From: Elgaria multicarinata webbii
Taxonomy: Eukaryota; Chordata; Lepidosauria; Squamata; Anguidae
Length of the DNA stretch: 64,000 nt
Direction: 5' to 3'
Assembly (NCBI RefSeq): GCF_023053635.1
Contig: NC_086183.1
Location: 35,197,501 to 35,261,500, forward strand
Shown: in pieces, positions 56,601 through 64,000 of the stretch
How the letters are laid out: each line of letters begins with the position of its first letter
Position numbering within the stretch: the stretch's first letter is position 1
Made by a program: the position numbers and the translations under genes
The notes under the pieces: generated by a model
Database searches by the model: none
Told to the model about the DNA's origin: nothing
The model's input: only the letters and a program-made list of their open reading frames with translations

Positions 56601-58599
56601 CGCGGCGCGGAAGAAGGCCTTGGCCGAAGCGTGGCAGAAGGCGCTGGCCAAAGCGCGCAAGGCGGCCCTGGAGGAAGTCGTGGAGCAGGTCATGGCCGAG
56701 GCGCGAGCGATGGCTCTGGCCGAGGGACAAGAGGGGGAGCTGGACGAGGAAAGGCTGCGGGAGCTGGCCGAGGGGATAGCGGCGGAGCTGGCCGAGGGGA
56801 GAGCTGTGGAACTGGTCAGGGCAATGTCCATTCACGTGGACGAGGCCAGAGTGTTGGAACTGGCTGAGGCAGAAGCAATGGAGCTGGACGAGACCAGAGT
56901 GCTGGAGCTGGCCGAGGGGATAGCGGCGGAGCTGGCCGAGGGGAGAGCGGCGGAGCTGGCCGAGGAGAGCGCGGCGGAGCTGGACGAGGAGAGCCTGGCG
57001 GCCCTGCTGGAGGCCAAAGTGCAGGAGCTGGCGGAGGCGAAACTCAGAGAGCTGGCGCTAGAGGAAGAAGAAAGCTCTGACGGAACGGAGGGCCTGACCT
57101 CCGAGGAAGACGAGGCGGACATGTGGGAGGACCTCAGAGAGGAGGGCAGCTGGCTCGCCTCGGAGGAGGAAACAGACGCATTACTTGCCCTGTGGGATTG
57201 GGAAGTTACCCCAGGGGCAGAGCTCGAGATCTCGGAACGTGCGCAGTTGCTCCTGGAAATCCTGACGGAGCCGCAGAAGCTGGAGCTGAGCGATTCCAAA
57301 ACACTTCTGCGCCTCTTCCAAGCGATGTCGCTACTCCAGATTGCTTCGACGATGGATGTTGAGGCCCTGGAGGAGGCGTTGCTGAAGAAAGCGATGGAAG
57401 TCATCAAGGAAGGCGAGGGGATTCCGGGGGCCCTGCCGGAAGGGACTGCTCTGGTTTTGGCAGCGCTGAAGGAAGCGGTGGGAGGCCACCAGCCCTGGCT
57501 CACTGATCCCAGGGAGTTTACAGCCAGGATGAGGGCCCTTCTGAAGACCTCCGTGACCGTGCTGCGGGCCAGGAACATGAAGGAGAAACTGGAGAGGGTC
57601 TTGAAGAAGGGCTGGCGAGAGCGAGCCGAGAGGGAGTGGGTGCAGGAAGGTGGCAAAAGAGTGGGGAAAAGGGCCTGGTTCAAGAGGAAGCTCAAGGAGG
57701 CCATTAGGAAGTGGCAGGCCGAAGCAGAGAGGGCCCAGCAGGAAAGATTAATGCTGCAGCGCAGGCACAGATGCATCCAGTTCAGAACACGGCTCATCAC
57801 ACTGGACCACGAGGCTGAGAAGGAGAGCGCCAGGGAGACGCAGAGAGAGAAGCAGAAGGCGGCGGAGGTGAAGGAGATGCAGAAGAAGGGCGATGCAGCT
57901 GCCCAGAGAAGGCTGATCTGGTCCTTGGGTGACCAGCGCACGAGGGGCTGGAAGACCATTTTGCACATGGAGCAGGACCTGGGCCTGACGCCAGAGGAGC
58001 AGTCCCGGATACCCAAGCTCAAGCATTACCGGCTTCCAAAGGACTTCCTGTTCAAGACCACCAAGCCCACGCCACTCACGAGGCGGCATAAGCTCAGAAG
58101 GGTCGGCCAGCAGCATGTTTTCCGTCTCAGTGACGATAAAGGTATCGACTGGGAGAGGTTCATGAAGCTCTACCAGTCGCTCTTGTCTCTGAAGGAGGTG
58201 GAAGGCGGCGTCCGTTCGGCAGCTTGGCGCGATCAGTCCTCCAAGTTGCTAGACCTCTACGGTGTGGGCAACCCGCTCATCCGGGTCATGGTGCAGCAGC
58301 TGCTGACGGATGACCAGCGGCAGCACAAATACGTCCCGAGCAACACCCTGTCGTTGAGAGAGGCCCGGCCGGATTTGGGCCAGCGGATCCTCTATGAGTT
58401 GGTCCATCACTCCATCCGGATTCGGCCCAAGCCCTCCACCTTGCATGGCGTCATCCCCCTCAGCTACCAGAACAACGTGCACCCCTTCAGGGCGAGGGGC
58501 ATGACGCGCTTTGGCACCCTGTCCCTCAAGTGGAAGACCTTCTTCTCCCAAGGGCAGCTGCCCAAGTTGCGCCTGTACATCCACGCGTCTCCCATTTGA
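46333..58599 (+). CDS. WDR87: WD repeat-containing protein 87, seven coding exons
   Basis: I model 2,369 residues from exons 46,333-46,413, 46,934-47,101, 47,969-49,872, 50,710-51,517, 52,925-53,136, 53,735-54,072 and 55,001-58,599. All phases agree and every intron is GT-AG. The start codon has A at -3. Residues 84-717 hold the WD40 region, with GDVKVWNFDTG near 262 and GGSDGSVRIWD near 625. Residues about 988-1045 form a HEAT-like helical pair. A serine/glycine tract spans about 1208-1238. Lys/Glu-rich then Ala/Glu/Leu-rich coiled coil fills about 1460-1870. The last 400 residues look globular and end in LRLYIHASPI. Human WDR87 has the same plan but is longer (about 2,870), mainly through its coiled coil. 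It is a testis protein of the sperm flagellum, reported to interact with CFAP47. The paralogue WDR97 is the main alternative, but the long coiled coil and the MLK neighbour favour WDR87. No damage to the frame is seen. Confidence 0.85.
46934..47101 (+). CDS. WDR87: WDR87 exon 2 (residues 28-83)
   Basis: A strong pyrimidine tract (46,908-46,926) precedes the CAG acceptor ending at 46,933. The exon includes THILLSDRPSIIFRE and FYTTEMGNYFPSFTW and ends AAG before GTGAAA, phase 0. In-frame alternative acceptors before 46,838 and 46,796 would add 32 or 46 residues. Confidence 0.7.
47102..47968 (+). other. WDR87 intron 2 with repeats
   Basis: Holds a short reversed CR1 3' end (47,188-47,262), a (GCA)n run of about 12 units at 47,632-47,669, and a forward LINE 3' tail at 47,745-47,845. 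Confidence 0.7.
47632..47669. repeat. (GCA)n trinucleotide repeat
   Basis: About 12 uninterrupted GCA (CAG) units, intronic. Confidence 0.95.
47969..49872 (+). CDS. WDR87: WDR87 exon 3, WD40 region
   Basis: This 1,904-base exon carries essentially the whole WD40 domain. The acceptor is 'ttttcccttgcag', and the first codons give VRVWTYSAGDES. Blade-type signatures include VKVWNFDTG, LLKEWNLTT, VRLWRQG and SVRIWDILG. It ends in phase 2 (CCC AA) before GTAAGT, and the split codon becomes lysine with exon 4. Most of the two-propeller region in one exon suits an ancient intron-poor segment. Confidence 0.92.
50710..51517 (+). CDS. WDR87: WDR87 exon 4
   Basis: The acceptor 'ccttttccttctcag' gives YRQVGKLAKKYERLEP after the split lysine. 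The exon contains a proline-rich linker (PPPAPPPYRGLPPLVP), the segment APDGYVPNSVVRAQLFPKG shared with WDR97-type proteins, a basic stretch, and a helical end (SYQLPTA-like LAEAYQLPTAIQEEAF). It ends GAG before GTCAGC, a weaker donor than the others but the only one fitting the phase of exon 5. A (GGA)n run at 50,146-50,180 lies in the intron before it. Confidence 0.88.
51518..52924 (+). other. WDR87 intron 4 with MIR-like SINE
   Basis: Pieces at 52,500-52,590 ('acaaccctgtgaggttggcc', 'gcccaaggtcacccagg') and 52,820-52,890 ('cttgaacccaggtccgg', 'ctctctagcag') are the two halves of a MIR/CORE-type SINE, separated by about 230 bp of other sequence. No further exon is seen. Confidence 0.55.
52925..53136 (+). 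CDS. WDR87: WDR87 exon 5, HEAT-like helices
   Basis: The acceptor is 'cttgttctgcag'. Codons give VRMKLAAWEALGKMDLL and LARALLDDNKKVRDLARSLL, the pattern of HEAT/armadillo helices in ciliary WD proteins. It ends in phase 2 (CT) before GTAAGC. Confidence 0.88.
53735..54072 (+). CDS. WDR87: WDR87 exon 6
   Basis: The acceptor 'tttgttcctcccag' completes the split leucine and gives SELSHDPEFGFPRRVR. A helical stretch follows (VYALTEGAERLMNRVENQL). It ends in phase 1 before GTAAGT. Confidence 0.88.
54073..55000 (+). other. WDR87 intron 6 with LINE tails
   Basis: A reversed LINE 3' tail lies at 54,548-54,640 ('ttatttattgattgattac', 'gctggagctctctgg') and a forward 3' end at 54,790-54,905. The intron ends in a long pyrimidine tract before CAG at 55,000. 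Confidence 0.6.
55001..58599 (+). CDS. WDR87: WDR87 exon 7, Ser tract, coiled coil and C-terminal domain
   Basis: This 3.6-kb terminal exon encodes about 1,198 residues. A serine run (AGC codons, 55,112-55,202) is followed by a basic region, then EKK/REKE-rich sequence (55,900-56,400), then an Ala/Glu/Leu helix with repeated ELAEGIAAELAEGRA units (56,700-57,060). An acidic hinge with EEEESSDG follows. The last part (57,100-58,599) has mixed composition, contains YRLPKDFLFKTT and FHPFRARG-like NNVHPFRARGMTRFG, and ends in TGA. The GC- and GA-rich composition also opens long antisense frames that are not genes. Confidence 0.9.
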
Positions 58600-58679
58600 A
58601 GCAGCGCTGGCTGCAATAAGCCAGAAAGGGAATACATGCATGAGACCCTAGTGATCTAGGGAGGGGTGCGAATGCTTTA

Positions 58680-58685
58680 AATAAA
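58680..58685 (+). terminator. Polyadenylation signal AATAAA, proximal
   Basis: Canonical AATAAA 80 bp after the WDR87 stop codon, followed by a GT-rich downstream region at 58,700-58,740. Confidence 0.7.
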
Positions 58686-58855
58686 CAATTAAATGCGTGT
58701 GCATTTTGTGCAAGTGTAGTGTGTGCGTGTGTGTGTGTATTATATATACATACTATTCTTTCCTACTAAATCTTTTTTGAGTTGCATCAGATATTCTGAC
58801 ATAGACAGATATCTGTGAGTTGTTTCAATGAATGCCTCCTTTGTAAACCCTGTGG

Positions 58856-58861
58856 AATAAA
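58856..58861 (+). terminator. Polyadenylation signal AATAAA, distal
   Basis: Second canonical AATAAA, about 257 bp after the stop. Confidence 0.5.
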
Positions 58862-58919
58862 GATGCTGTTCCTACTACCTGCAACGGCTGCTGAGTTTTG
58901 ACTATGCTGGGGGCATTTT

Positions 58920-59270
58920 TGCTTCTTTATTTGTTTAGAAGTTTAAAACCCACCATTCTGGACTAAGTCCATCCAAGGCAGCGAACAAACCACAAGTATA
59001 AAAATAAAAACACAATAATGATAAAATAAAACTTTAAAATACAAAAACAACAGCAGTATATTTAAATATAATTTAGCCACGTTTTCTTTAGCAAGAAAGC
59101 GTCAATAAAACAGCAGCATGACCAATAAAACCATCCGTGATGAGCCCTCTGAATCAGCTGGGTGCTGAAAGACCTTTTAAATTTTAAATATCCCGGAACA
59201 GCAGCTGCTGGGAACAAGCAGAGCTTCAGTTACTGGGTGGTATAGAAATTAATTAATTAAGTGATCGATT
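58920..59270 (-). repeat. Old LINE 3' portion, minus orientation
   Basis: 'taaaacccaccattctggac', 'gcagcgaacaaaccacaag' and A-rich sequence, then 'gtgctgaaagaccttttaa', fit the diverged LINE tail family at 37,090. Boundaries are approximate. Confidence 0.4.
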
Positions 59271-62099
59271 CATAACCACTGGGAAAGGCTGATGGATCTC
59301 CCAGAGCCATCTGGCTGGCCACTGCAAGGAGCAGGATTCTGGGCAAGGCGAACCCCGCCTTGTTCTGATCCAGCCTCAGGGCTCACGCGGAGAAGGAGCT
59401 GTCCAGCGCCATTCAGGCACGAGGAGAGTCAGCTTATCTCGGTCAGCTTCATGCTTCTCACAGTGACCAGTTACCTCTAGAAAACTCCGGAGCGGGGAAC
59501 GAAGGCAGCCAGCCAGCGCAGCAGCTGGCAGGGGCAGCCAGGTGGCCGGCAAGCCACACTCTGGCGGCCCAGGACGGGGGGCGCGAGGGGCTGTTCTTCC
59601 GAGGCACCTCGCCAGCCCCTCCCTCAGCCCCTCTGGCCGGCCGCAAAGCCCCCCTGCCGCCATCACGTGCCTCCTAATCCCCCCGCCAGCCACAGTAAGC
59701 CTGGGCTGGTTCTGTGTCAAGGCCTGGCTCAGCGCTGCAGAGGATCTTGCCCCAGGCCCTGCTGAAGTCCACATAGACACCCCCCTCCCCAATACCCCGC
59801 CCCCAGCGCTCTTCCTATTATTTTTAAACCATCCAAGTTGCAAAGAAGGCAGAGTTTCACCAGGAGCAGTTTTCCCTATCACGGTGCTGTAAGGTCTGGG
59901 GAGGAGCCAGGAAGGGCTGGATTCTCCCGTGAGCATTTTATTTGTGTTTTCAGAATCTGTATGTGTGGGACTTGTCATACAGTGCACCCTTTGTACAGAT
60001 ACATAGATTTGTGTATGTGTGTGTGGGGGGGTGTTGTACACACCCCTACTCACGCACACATTCTCAGCCCACTTCTCTGAGCGGTGGGAGGGGTTTAGGG
60101 CGCAGCCTGACCCAGGTTTGGTTTCCTCGAAATGAGGCCACTTCAAGCTTAACTGGTGTTTTGCAATATTTAAATTTATTTAAAAACGTACATCTTAAAC
60201 CACTCCAGCAGCTGTCCCAAAGTTCACTGCTCCCCCATGACATTGGGCGGGGGGTGGGGGGGGAGCCAGCTCCTTCACAGCGCCCCAACATTCAATTCAT
60301 ACCACATTCCTTAGGGGAGGGGTCAGGGTTTGTCCCCCTCCAAGAAGCAGCCTCTGCATGCATTGCTCATGGCCTTAACGAAGGGGCCACAATCCCAGAG
60401 CCACGGCAATGCCCCCCCCCCGCCTGCCCTCCGGCTGATGGTTGAAACTGCTGGGCAGGCCCCACAGTTATCCCCCAGAATCACAGGGAATGGCCAGACA
60501 AGCCACGGGGGGAAAAGACGGGGTGCCCAAGGTGAGCCCCCCCTGCCGTGTTTCACCCAGAGCCACAGCCACAAATACATCCCAGGGCCACCCACCAGCA
60601 CCTCGTCTATTAAGGGAGGGGGCTGCATGACACTATCTTCCCCATCCCACTATTTTGCCCGCCTGGCTGCCTTGTGCTGTGTAGCATGCCAGCAGCCTCC
60701 CCTTGCCCCCCACTGACTGCCCCATCCACTCCACTGGTGCCCTCAGAGGGGCCTGCCCTCCCTGGCCCGAGGCACCCACTTCCTGCCCACCCCTGCGAGT
60801 AGGCCCATCCTGAGACCAGCTGAAGCCGGGTCGGCCCACCTACCTGGGCGCCTGCTTGGGACGGCTGGCATGCCCAGCATGAAGTGGCAGGATGGACCCG
60901 ATCCCGGTCAGGCAGCAGCCTGGGGAGAAGAGAGGCAGCAGGCCCAGCCAGAGCCTCAGGGGGCCACCGGAAGGCCTGGCGGCGCAGCAGCTCGCTGTGA
61001 GAGAGAGGAGGCCACCGCGCAGAGCCCACCCCACCCACCCACGCACCCACCCTGGCGGGGACTGCAGCCATGCCGGCCCTTCCCCTGCAGCCGGGTTGGG
61101 CTACCTGTGGCCCACCTTTCGTTGCTGGACTGCAACTCCCGTCAGACCCTGGCTGTCGGCCACGCTGCCCTGGACTGATGGGAGGTGAGGCTCCCCCAGG
61201 TGCCCACCCCGCACGCGTCCTCTTCCCCTGTGCTGCTGCCCACGTCCCACCCACAGCTCTGCCCTGACCCGGCTGCTGTGCCAGGGCTCCTGCCAGAGGC
61301 CCGGAGGACCAGTTCTGCCCCATCAGCCTGTGGCGCATGGGCTCGGCCGGCCTCTCAGTCACCCTGGCAGGGCCCTGATCGGCTGCTGTGCCTGTAGAGC
61401 CGGAGCCGCGGGGCTGCTCCAAGTCCCACCGCCCCTTTGCCAGGTTAACGCCAGGAGAGGGGAGGAGTGGGCCCCAACCGCTGGTCCCAACGGAGACTTG
61501 GGAAGCATTTTTTTGTTCAGGGCCATTTCTGAAGGCCCTGCCCTGACGTCTCCTGTTTGTGGAATTAATAGATAGATGTGGTAATAAATATTGCGACGCT
61601 ATATAAACCTTGTTTCTGTTCGACACATGCATTTATTTGTACCTTTCTAATCCTCCCAATAGCTAATGCTAACGACCCGTGGAGCGGGGCCGGGGCCTCC
61701 CGTATTTTCTCAGGCCAGGCCAGGCCAGGAGTCCCCTGCTGAAGGCCACATCCTGTCGCCCATCCCACGTGGCTTTCAAGAGGCAGCGGAAAACCTGCTG
61801 GTCTGGTTTTGCACTCCCAGATCTGGGGCTGGAGCTGGAGGTGGGGGGTCGGGGGGGGGGGCATCCTGCAAGCTCAGTCGGGCACCAAGTCCTGCTGTCA
61901 CCCCCCCCCACACACACACCCAGTGCTAGGGGTGCTGCCTGGAGCAGGTGGCGTCACCTGGCTGCGTCCCAAGCCCGGCTCCCTTTCTCTGGGGACGACA
62001 GCTTCCAGGTGCCCCAGTGAAGGGAGGCGGCGCCGCCACCGCCAGGGTCATTTGGCTCCTGGAGAGGGGAAACCCCGGAGCTGAGGTCGTGCAGCCCCC
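59271..62099. other. Intergenic between WDR87 and MAP3K10
   Basis: GC-rich unique sequence with frames up to 340 codons and no domains. At 61,080-61,190 words like 'ctggactgcaactcccgtca' and 'gactgatgggag' resemble a short inverted-repeat squamate element. No exon is called. Confidence 0.35.
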
Positions 62100-62315
62100 C
62101 GGGCTTGGAGCAGGAGCTCTGGCCTGGAAAGGCTCTTCCACAAACACGGCCAACGTGCCCCGCGGCTCCCTCCCCTTGCCAAGGGGCTCCAGCCGGGCCG
62201 TTGGGAAGGGGCCGGGCCGGTTCTCCCTCCGTCCCCCACAGCCCCAGCCGGCGGGGCAGCCAAAGGGAGCCCCGGCCGGTGGCGGCTGCAGGTCCCGGCG
62301 GGGAGGGAGCCTGGA

Positions 62316-62334
62316 ACTACGAGCCCCATCATGC
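62316..62334 (+). promoter_or_regulatory. ZNF143/THAP11-type motif
   Basis: ACTACGAGCCCCATCATGC matches the variant ACTACAACTCCCATCATGC of the ZNF143/THAP11 promoter motif at 16 of 19 positions. It lies in the CpG island before MAP3K10. Confidence 0.5.
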
Positions 62335-62665
62335 ACCAGGCTCCGGCGCGTGCCCGGCCGCCCGGCCGCCGTTGCACCAGCTGACAGAGCCATCCAGCGG
62401 CTGCCCGGGCGCCGCCGCGCGGAGGAGCCACACAGCCCCGGGCGGGGGCAGGGGCGGCGGGGGCAGGGGAGGCAGGGGCAGGGGCGGCGGGCAGATGCCT
62501 TGACAAGGGCCGAAGCGGCTGGAGAGGGCGGGCGGCCGAGCAGGCGGCCGAGCGGGAGGCAGCGGGGGCGGGCGCCCGGCGAGGCGCCCGGAGGGCGGCC
62601 GGCAGCCGCGCTGATCGCCGCGCGGTGCCAGCGGGAGGGACCGGGCGGGGCACCCGGGCGACGGG

Positions 62666-62690
62666 CCGCCGCCGCCGCCGCCGCCGCCGC
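62666..62690. repeat. (GCC)n trinucleotide repeat
   Basis: Eight GCC units in the CpG island, probably in the leader or promoter of MAP3K10. Confidence 0.9.
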
Positions 62691-63207
62691 CCGGGTAAAT
62701 CGGCGGAGGGGCCGCCGGGCTGAAGGCATCCGCGGGGCTCCCGGGCGGGCAGGTGCGGGAAGGGCGCAGCCGGGGCGGGCGCGCGCGTGGGCGGAGGCGG
62801 CCCCAGGTAGAGCGGCGGCGGCGGCAGGGGCAGGAGGCGCGAGGTGAGCCGGGCAGGGGAGCCGGCAAAGGCCCGACCCTGGCCCGGGCGGCGGCGGCGG
62901 CAGCAGCAGCGGGCCCCCTCGCGACGACGCCCGCAGGAGCCCCGGGCCGGGGGCAGGCGCCCCGCGGCCGGCCCATGGCCCGCAGCCAGCTTACATAAGG
63001 TTTGCAAAGCCCGTGCTGATGCCGCTTTGGGGGCGGGAGGGTAGGTGGGGGGCCCGGGGAGCAGGTGGGCTGAAATGCCCCCCCTTCAGCAGCTGCAGGG
63101 GGTGGGGGCCCTCCCCTCTCGTTGTGTGAGAATTCTGCTACGGAGCCTCTCTCGGGGCGCCCTCTGAGCATGGCCTGCGGGCACTTTTTTTTGTTAAAGA
63201 ATGGCCT

Positions 63208-63306
63208 TTCTTCTTCTTCTTCTTCTTCTTCTTCTTCTTCTTCTTCTTCTTCTTCTTCTTCTTCTTCTTCTTCTTCTTCTTCTTCTTCTTCTTCTTCTTC
63301 TTCTTC
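63208..63306. repeat. (TTC)33 trinucleotide repeat
   Basis: Thirty-three perfect TTC (GAA on the minus strand) units, 99 bp, about 500 bp upstream of the MAP3K10 start codon. Confidence 0.97.
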
Positions 63307-63799
63307 ACCATCCTCAGCCTCATCTGTTTGTGTCTCTGTCCTCAGAGGGGGGGTGCTGCTGGTGGGGAACATAATGGCCTCTTTCTTCTGCGCCAGGGCA
63401 GGGAGGCCGGCTGGAGCGCTCCTCAGCTGGGCAGAAGGGTGGCGGGGCGGGGGGGGGGGGGGGCTGCAAGGGTTGCTTGGCTTTAAAGGGGCAGGTTTGA
63501 AAAACCCGGTTCTGAGGAGAGCAATGATTCCTTTGCAGGGTTTGACGCTGTTCCTCCCCCAAAGTTGGGACCTGACAAGGATCCCCAAGTGCTCAGGAGG
63601 ATTCCCGCAAGGCAAGCGTGGAGCGATTCCGGCCAAAAAGGGGGGGGGGTGTCCGCTGAGGAGGATGGACGCCCAGGGGGCAGGAGCGCCACATGGTGGA
63701 GGACTGGAGCACGGGCTCTTGGCAGGGCCTGTTGCTGGCCCATTGGCCCGCTTGGGTCTGTGAGGCATGCAAGGCCGTGACCAGTGGAGAGCGGGGGCC

Positions 63800-64000
63800 A
63801 TGTTGGGCACTGACTCCGCGGAGCAGGCATGCCAGGAGGTGGGGGACAGTGGGGGGCTCTGGGCCACGTGCCCCCCGCCCCCCCACCCATTCTGGACAGC
63901 GGTCTTCGACTACGAGGCAATGGCAGAAGAGGAGCTCACCCTGCGGAGAGGAGACCTGGTGGAGGTTCTCTCGAAGGATTCCACGGTCTCTGGGGATGAG
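63800..64000 (+). CDS. MAP3K10: Mixed-lineage kinase MLK2, first coding exon (SH3 domain), cut by the window edge
   Basis: Sixty-seven codons are visible and the frame is still open at position 64,000. After a 31-residue leader ([18 protein letters not shown], then a proline run) comes [20 protein letters not shown], then [17 protein letters not shown], which is the start of the SH3 domain of mixed-lineage kinases. WTAVFDYEA and EELTLRRGD agree best with MAP3K10. MAP3K9 (VFEYEAAGEDELTLRLGD) and MAP3K11 are less similar. MLKs are cytoplasmic MAP3 kinases that activate JNK signalling. Their SH3 domain binds intramolecularly and holds the kinase inactive, and the kinase, leucine zipper and CRIB parts must lie beyond the window. 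ATG at 63,800 has G at -3. An in-frame ATG at 63,767, directly after a TGA at 63,761, would add 11 residues. Confidence 0.88.
   Translation, partial: MLGTDSAEQACQEVGDSGGLWATCPPPPHPFWTAVFDYEAMAEEELTLRRGDLVEVLSKDSTVSGDE

Larger units (their letters stand above)
62100..63060 (+). promoter_or_regulatory. MAP3K10: CpG-island promoter of MAP3K10
   Basis: CpG density is very high from about 62,140 to 63,000, without a TATA box. Plus-strand splice-donor-like sites occur at 62,806 (CCCAG then GTAGAG) and 62,843 (GCGAG then GTGAGC). A noncoding first exon could end there and join the coding exon near 63,770. Direction is inferred from the kinase exon that follows. Exact start sites cannot be read from the sequence. 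Confidence 0.6.

Noticed and set aside
55722-56831. Long antisense frames (369 and 322 codons) opposite WDR87 exon 7
   Set aside because: They mirror the Lys/Glu/Ala coding composition of the sense strand, giving Ser/Leu-rich low-complexity translations without domains.
56832-58022. 396-codon antisense frame opposite WDR87 exon 7
   Set aside because: Serine-rich shadow of the Glu/Ala-rich sense frame. No independent signal.
60610-61632. 340-codon minus-strand open frame between WDR87 and MAP3K10
   Set aside because: Low-complexity Gly/Pro/Ala/Gln translation without domain signatures in GC-rich sequence.
62329-63867. 512-codon minus-strand open frame
   Set aside because: It runs through the CpG island and reads the GAA repeat as poly-glutamate. 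It overlaps the MAP3K10 exon in antisense and has no domain. GC-rich and triplet-repeat sequence explains the missing stops.

Overview
The window looks like nuclear DNA of a squamate reptile, most likely a lizard. It is gene-sparse and moderately GC-rich. CR1 LINE 3' ends occur in both orientations, with the typical 'gagttggaaggga' and 'gatccagcagggctctt' stretches. There are also several L2-clade LINE copies, one with a long open reverse-transcriptase frame, plus tRNA-derived SINEs, hAT-type MITEs with 8-bp target duplications, and AT-rich LINE tails ending in AAATAAA or AATAAT. I cannot name the species. No bacterial, organellar or viral genes were seen.

Layout. Positions 1 to about 32,000 hold no recognisable protein-coding exon, only unique sequence with scattered LINE, SINE and MITE copies. 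I read this stretch as the first intron of a minus-strand gene. Its CpG-island promoter lies at about 31,950-33,480. A consensus splice donor on the minus strand (CAG then GTGAGTGA, exon ending at 33,233) marks a probable noncoding first exon. From the neighbours, SIPA1L3 is the best guess, but no coding sequence of it is present. Positions 33,500-46,000 are intergenic and repeat-rich. They include a nested complex at 41,442-42,645, where a MITE was split by an L2 LINE that was itself split by a second MITE of the same family.

Positions 46,333-58,599 carry the one complete gene I can model: a seven-exon plus-strand WD40-repeat gene encoding about 2,369 residues. I identify it as WDR87, a testis/sperm-flagellum protein in mammals. 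All splice junctions are in frame. The protein has an N-terminal WD40 region, a short HEAT-like segment, a poly-serine tract, a long Lys/Glu/Ala-rich coiled-coil region with internal repeats, and a conserved-looking C-terminal domain. Two AATAAA signals follow the stop.

Positions 58,900-62,100 are intergenic. A second strong CpG island (62,100-63,060) leads into the first coding exon of a mixed-lineage kinase. Its SH3 domain starts just before the right edge (63,800 to beyond 64,000) and fits MAP3K10 (MLK2) best.

The order is therefore a probable SIPA1L3 promoter (minus), WDR87 (plus), MAP3K10 (plus). In human, WDR87, SIPA1L3 and MAP3K10 all lie on 19q13, but MAP3K10 is about 2 Mb from the other two. 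The tight grouping here matches the MLK-SIPA1L pairing seen on the sister human paralogons and may be the ancestral arrangement.
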